From Spirochaetota bacterium (GTDB taxonomy: Bacteria; Spirochaetota; Spirochaetia; SZUA-6), in assembly GCA_003641675.1 (NCBI GenBank), contig QNBI01000104.1:1-7039 (forward strand): a stretch of 7,039 bases of DNA, written 5' to 3'. The notes below the pieces were generated by a model that worked only from the letters and a program-made list of their open reading frames with translations, did not search any database and was not told the origin of the DNA. The position numbers and the translations under genes were made by a program. Below, piece by piece: positions 5,208 through 7,039 of this stretch. How positions within the stretch are numbered: the stretch's first letter is position 1; the number at the start of each line of letters is the position of its first letter.

Positions 5208-7039
5208 ATGAAAAAAGATAATATAACGGAACTATTCAAAAAGGCATTAGGAAAAGGAAAAGCTCGTGATTATAAAAAGTCAGCTGAGATACTAACAGAA
5301 ATACTGAGCAGAACGGATAATTTTCCTCCTGCTTTTCTTTACCTTGGAAGATGTTATCACTCTCTCGGTGATATAAACCGTGCAATCCAGTTATTAAAGT
5401 ACTATACGCATCTTAAACCTGGTTCAGGAATAGGATATTTCTTTTTAGGAAGGTCGTACCTTGCTGCCGGTAATTTCAGGTTAAGTACATATTATTTAAA
5501 AAAAGCAGTTTATCTTAATCCTCAATTTGGCTATGCCTATGGGCTTCTCGGGCTTTCGTATTTAAAACAAAAAAGGTATACCCATGCAATAACATCTTTT
5601 AAAAAAGCTCTTAATATTAATCCGGGCGATTTGAGAATACTTAATGCATATTTAAATTCTTTAACAGTTTACGGTATTAAACTGTTCTATAAAAGATACT
5701 ATAATGATTCCGTTGAAATCTTCGAATTTATATTAAAATACAATGCTTACAATACTGTTGCCCATTTATATTTAGCTTCTCTTTACAGAGAACTAGAAAA
5801 ACCGGAAAAAGCCCTGAAGCATCTGGATTATGTATTATCCATAACACCTATCGATCCTGCATTGCGCCTTAACAGAGCGATTATTCTTATAATGAAAGGG
5901 AATATTCAGGAAGCTATCAAAGAAATAAAATATATTTCTGTTCTTTTAAACACCAATGCAAATATGGGGCAGAACCCTGAGGAGCTGTACCGAATACTTA
6001 TAAATGTTCTTTTTGAACAAAAAAAATACCATGAAACTATCTACTATGCGGAAAAACTTCTTAAAAAGAATTACCATCAATCCCATCTGCATTCAATTAT
6101 TGCGGAAGCCTACAGAAATATAGGTGACTTTAAAAAAGCAAGAAATCATTTTATCAGAGCTGTTAATGATAACAGAAAAATAATTGAGTATCATTACGGG
6201 CTCTCTATGGTGCTTTGGCAGATGAAAGCATATAAAGAGTTACAAAAAGAACTGGATATAATACTTTATAAAAATCCCAAAGATGAAATTGCGCGCTATT
6301 ACTATGCCCTTGTTCTTGCAAAAACAGGAGCGGATAAAACAACAACACTTTCGCATCTTCAGGTGGAAGTAAAAAAACACGGGCCAGACCCTGAGCTCAT
6401 GTGCAGTCTGGGCACCCAGTACCTTAAACTTGATCTGCCTGAACTTGCGGCTGGGTGGTTCGAGAGGACTCTAAAACTTGATCCGGCATGTAAAGAAGCT
6501 CTTTTATCTCTTATCTCTATAAGTGCTAAAACTGGAGAAACTATAAAACAGTTCAGTTATCTGCAGCAGTATCTTAAGGTTTTTCCAAATGATATCCCTG
6601 TAAAGAAAAAATATATCAAGCTTCTGCTAAAGACCGGCAGGTACGGAGAAGCAGCCAAACAAATAATGGAGATATTACCCATAGAAACAGAGAATATGAA
6701 ATTGAAGGAAACTTTAGCTGTTTGCTATAGAAAAGAGGGGAATTTCTTTGATGCTCTTTTAATTTATATGGAACTCCTGCGCAAAAACCCGAAATCTGGA
6801 AGGCTTCTTCAGGCTGTTTCATTCTGTAAAATACAGCTTGGAGCAACAGAAGATGCAATAAGACTTCTGGAAAAGGCTTCTTCCTTTGTAAAAAACAACA
6901 GCACTTTACTGCTTACCTTAGGAGCTTTATACTACCGTACGCAAAATTATGAAGAGGCATTAAGAGTTCTTCGTAAAGTCACAGAAGTATCGCCCCGCAG
7001 CTGGCAGGCCTACGAAGGTTTAAGCCGTGTATATAATAG
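5208..7039 (+). CDS. Large cytoplasmic tetratricopeptide-repeat protein (runs off right edge)
   Basis: The frame is open from ATG 5208 to the window end, giving 610 residues without a stop; the C-terminus is missing. Nearly all of it is built from 33-36-residue helix-turn-helix units of TPR type, about sixteen in view, starting near residues 5, 39, 73, 108, 142, 184, 218, 257, 291, 325, 359, 395, 429, 463, 496, 530 and 564. Good examples are residues 74-107 (GYFFLGRSYLAAGNF...YLNP), 108-140 (AYGLLGLSYLKQKRY...LNINP) and 564-597. The unit at 142-183 is longer (about 42 residues) and tyrosine-rich. There is no signal peptide or membrane helix, so it should be cytoplasmic and act as a protein-binding superhelix. 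The partner and role are unknown. The start is fixed by an in-frame TAG at 5190-5192 and the absence of other start codons nearby; no Shine-Dalgarno precedes it. It diverges from mcp, which is not by itself evidence of a shared function. No catalytic domain is seen in the visible part; one could follow beyond the edge. Confidence 0.9.
   Translation, partial: MKKDNITELFKKALGKGKARDYKKSAEILTEILSRTDNFPPAFLYLGRCYHSLGDINRAIQLLKYYTHLKPGSGIGYFFLGRSYLAAGNFRLSTYYLKKAVYLNPQFGYAYGLLGLSYLKQKRYTHAITSFKKALNINPGDLRILNAYLNSLTVYGIKLFYKRYYNDSVEIFEFILKYNAYNTVAHLYLASLYRELEKPEKALKHLDYVLSITPIDPALRLNRAIILIMKGNIQEAIKEIKYISVLLNTNANMGQNPEELYRILINVLFEQKKYHETIYYAEKLLKKNYHQSHLHSIIAEAYRNIGDFKKARNHFIRAVNDNRKIIEYHYGLSMVLWQMKAYKELQKELDIILYKNPKDEIARYYYALVLAKTGADKTTTLSHLQVEVKKHGPDPELMCSLGTQYLKLDLPELAAGWFERTLKLDPACKEALLSLISISAKTGETIKQFSYLQQYLKVFPNDIPVKKKYIKLLLKTGRYGEAAKQIMEILPIETENMKLKETLAVCYRKEGNFFDALLIYMELLRKNPKSGRLLQAVSFCKIQLGATEDAIRLLEKASSFVKNNSTLLLTLGALYYRTQNYEEALRVLRKVTEVSPRSWQAYEGLSRVYN

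Noticed and set aside
6616..6858. Minus-strand open frame of 80 codons with a hydrophobic stretch
   Set aside because: It lies inside the continuous TPR frame, whose repeat pattern runs unbroken through this region, so the antisense frame is not supported.

Overview
The window is AT-rich (roughly 35-40% GC by eye), tightly packed bacterial chromosome with five protein genes. Two run off the window edges. No RNA genes, insertion sequences, CRISPR arrays or phage genes were seen. The organism is a bacterium with chemotaxis machinery. The spirochaete-like chemoreceptor hairpin tip, the six-helix membrane anchor without a sensor domain, the large cytoplasmic TPR protein and the low GC together suggest a spirochaete. 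That assignment is inference only, since no marker gene is present.

Layout: four genes lie head to tail on the minus strand. In transcription order they are a methyl-accepting chemotaxis protein (5133-3712), purB (3635-2223), guaB (2168-717) and purA (680 to beyond the left edge). The gaps are 76, 54 and 36 bases. A fifth gene, encoding a long tetratricopeptide-repeat protein, starts at 5208 on the plus strand and is still open at the right edge. It diverges from the chemoreceptor gene across a 74-base spacer. No non-coding stretch exceeds 76 bases.

How the genes fit together: purA, guaB and purB form an IMP branch-point cluster. PurA makes adenylosuccinate from IMP and PurB cleaves it to AMP, while GuaB commits IMP to XMP and GMP. 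guaA and the de novo pathway genes are not in view. The chemoreceptor is co-directional with the purine genes, with no intrinsic terminator visible between them, so it could be co-transcribed; a TTGACA element just before purB could also give the purine genes their own promoter.

The most interesting points are the chemoreceptor's unusual design (six predicted membrane helices, no periplasmic domain, no HAMP) and a split in translation signals. guaB and purA have strong Shine-Dalgarno sequences. mcp, purB and the TPR gene have weak or no Shine-Dalgarno, and promoter-like elements lie very close to their start codons. I found no clear evidence of a wholly new system; most of the window is core metabolism plus one sensory and one repeat protein.
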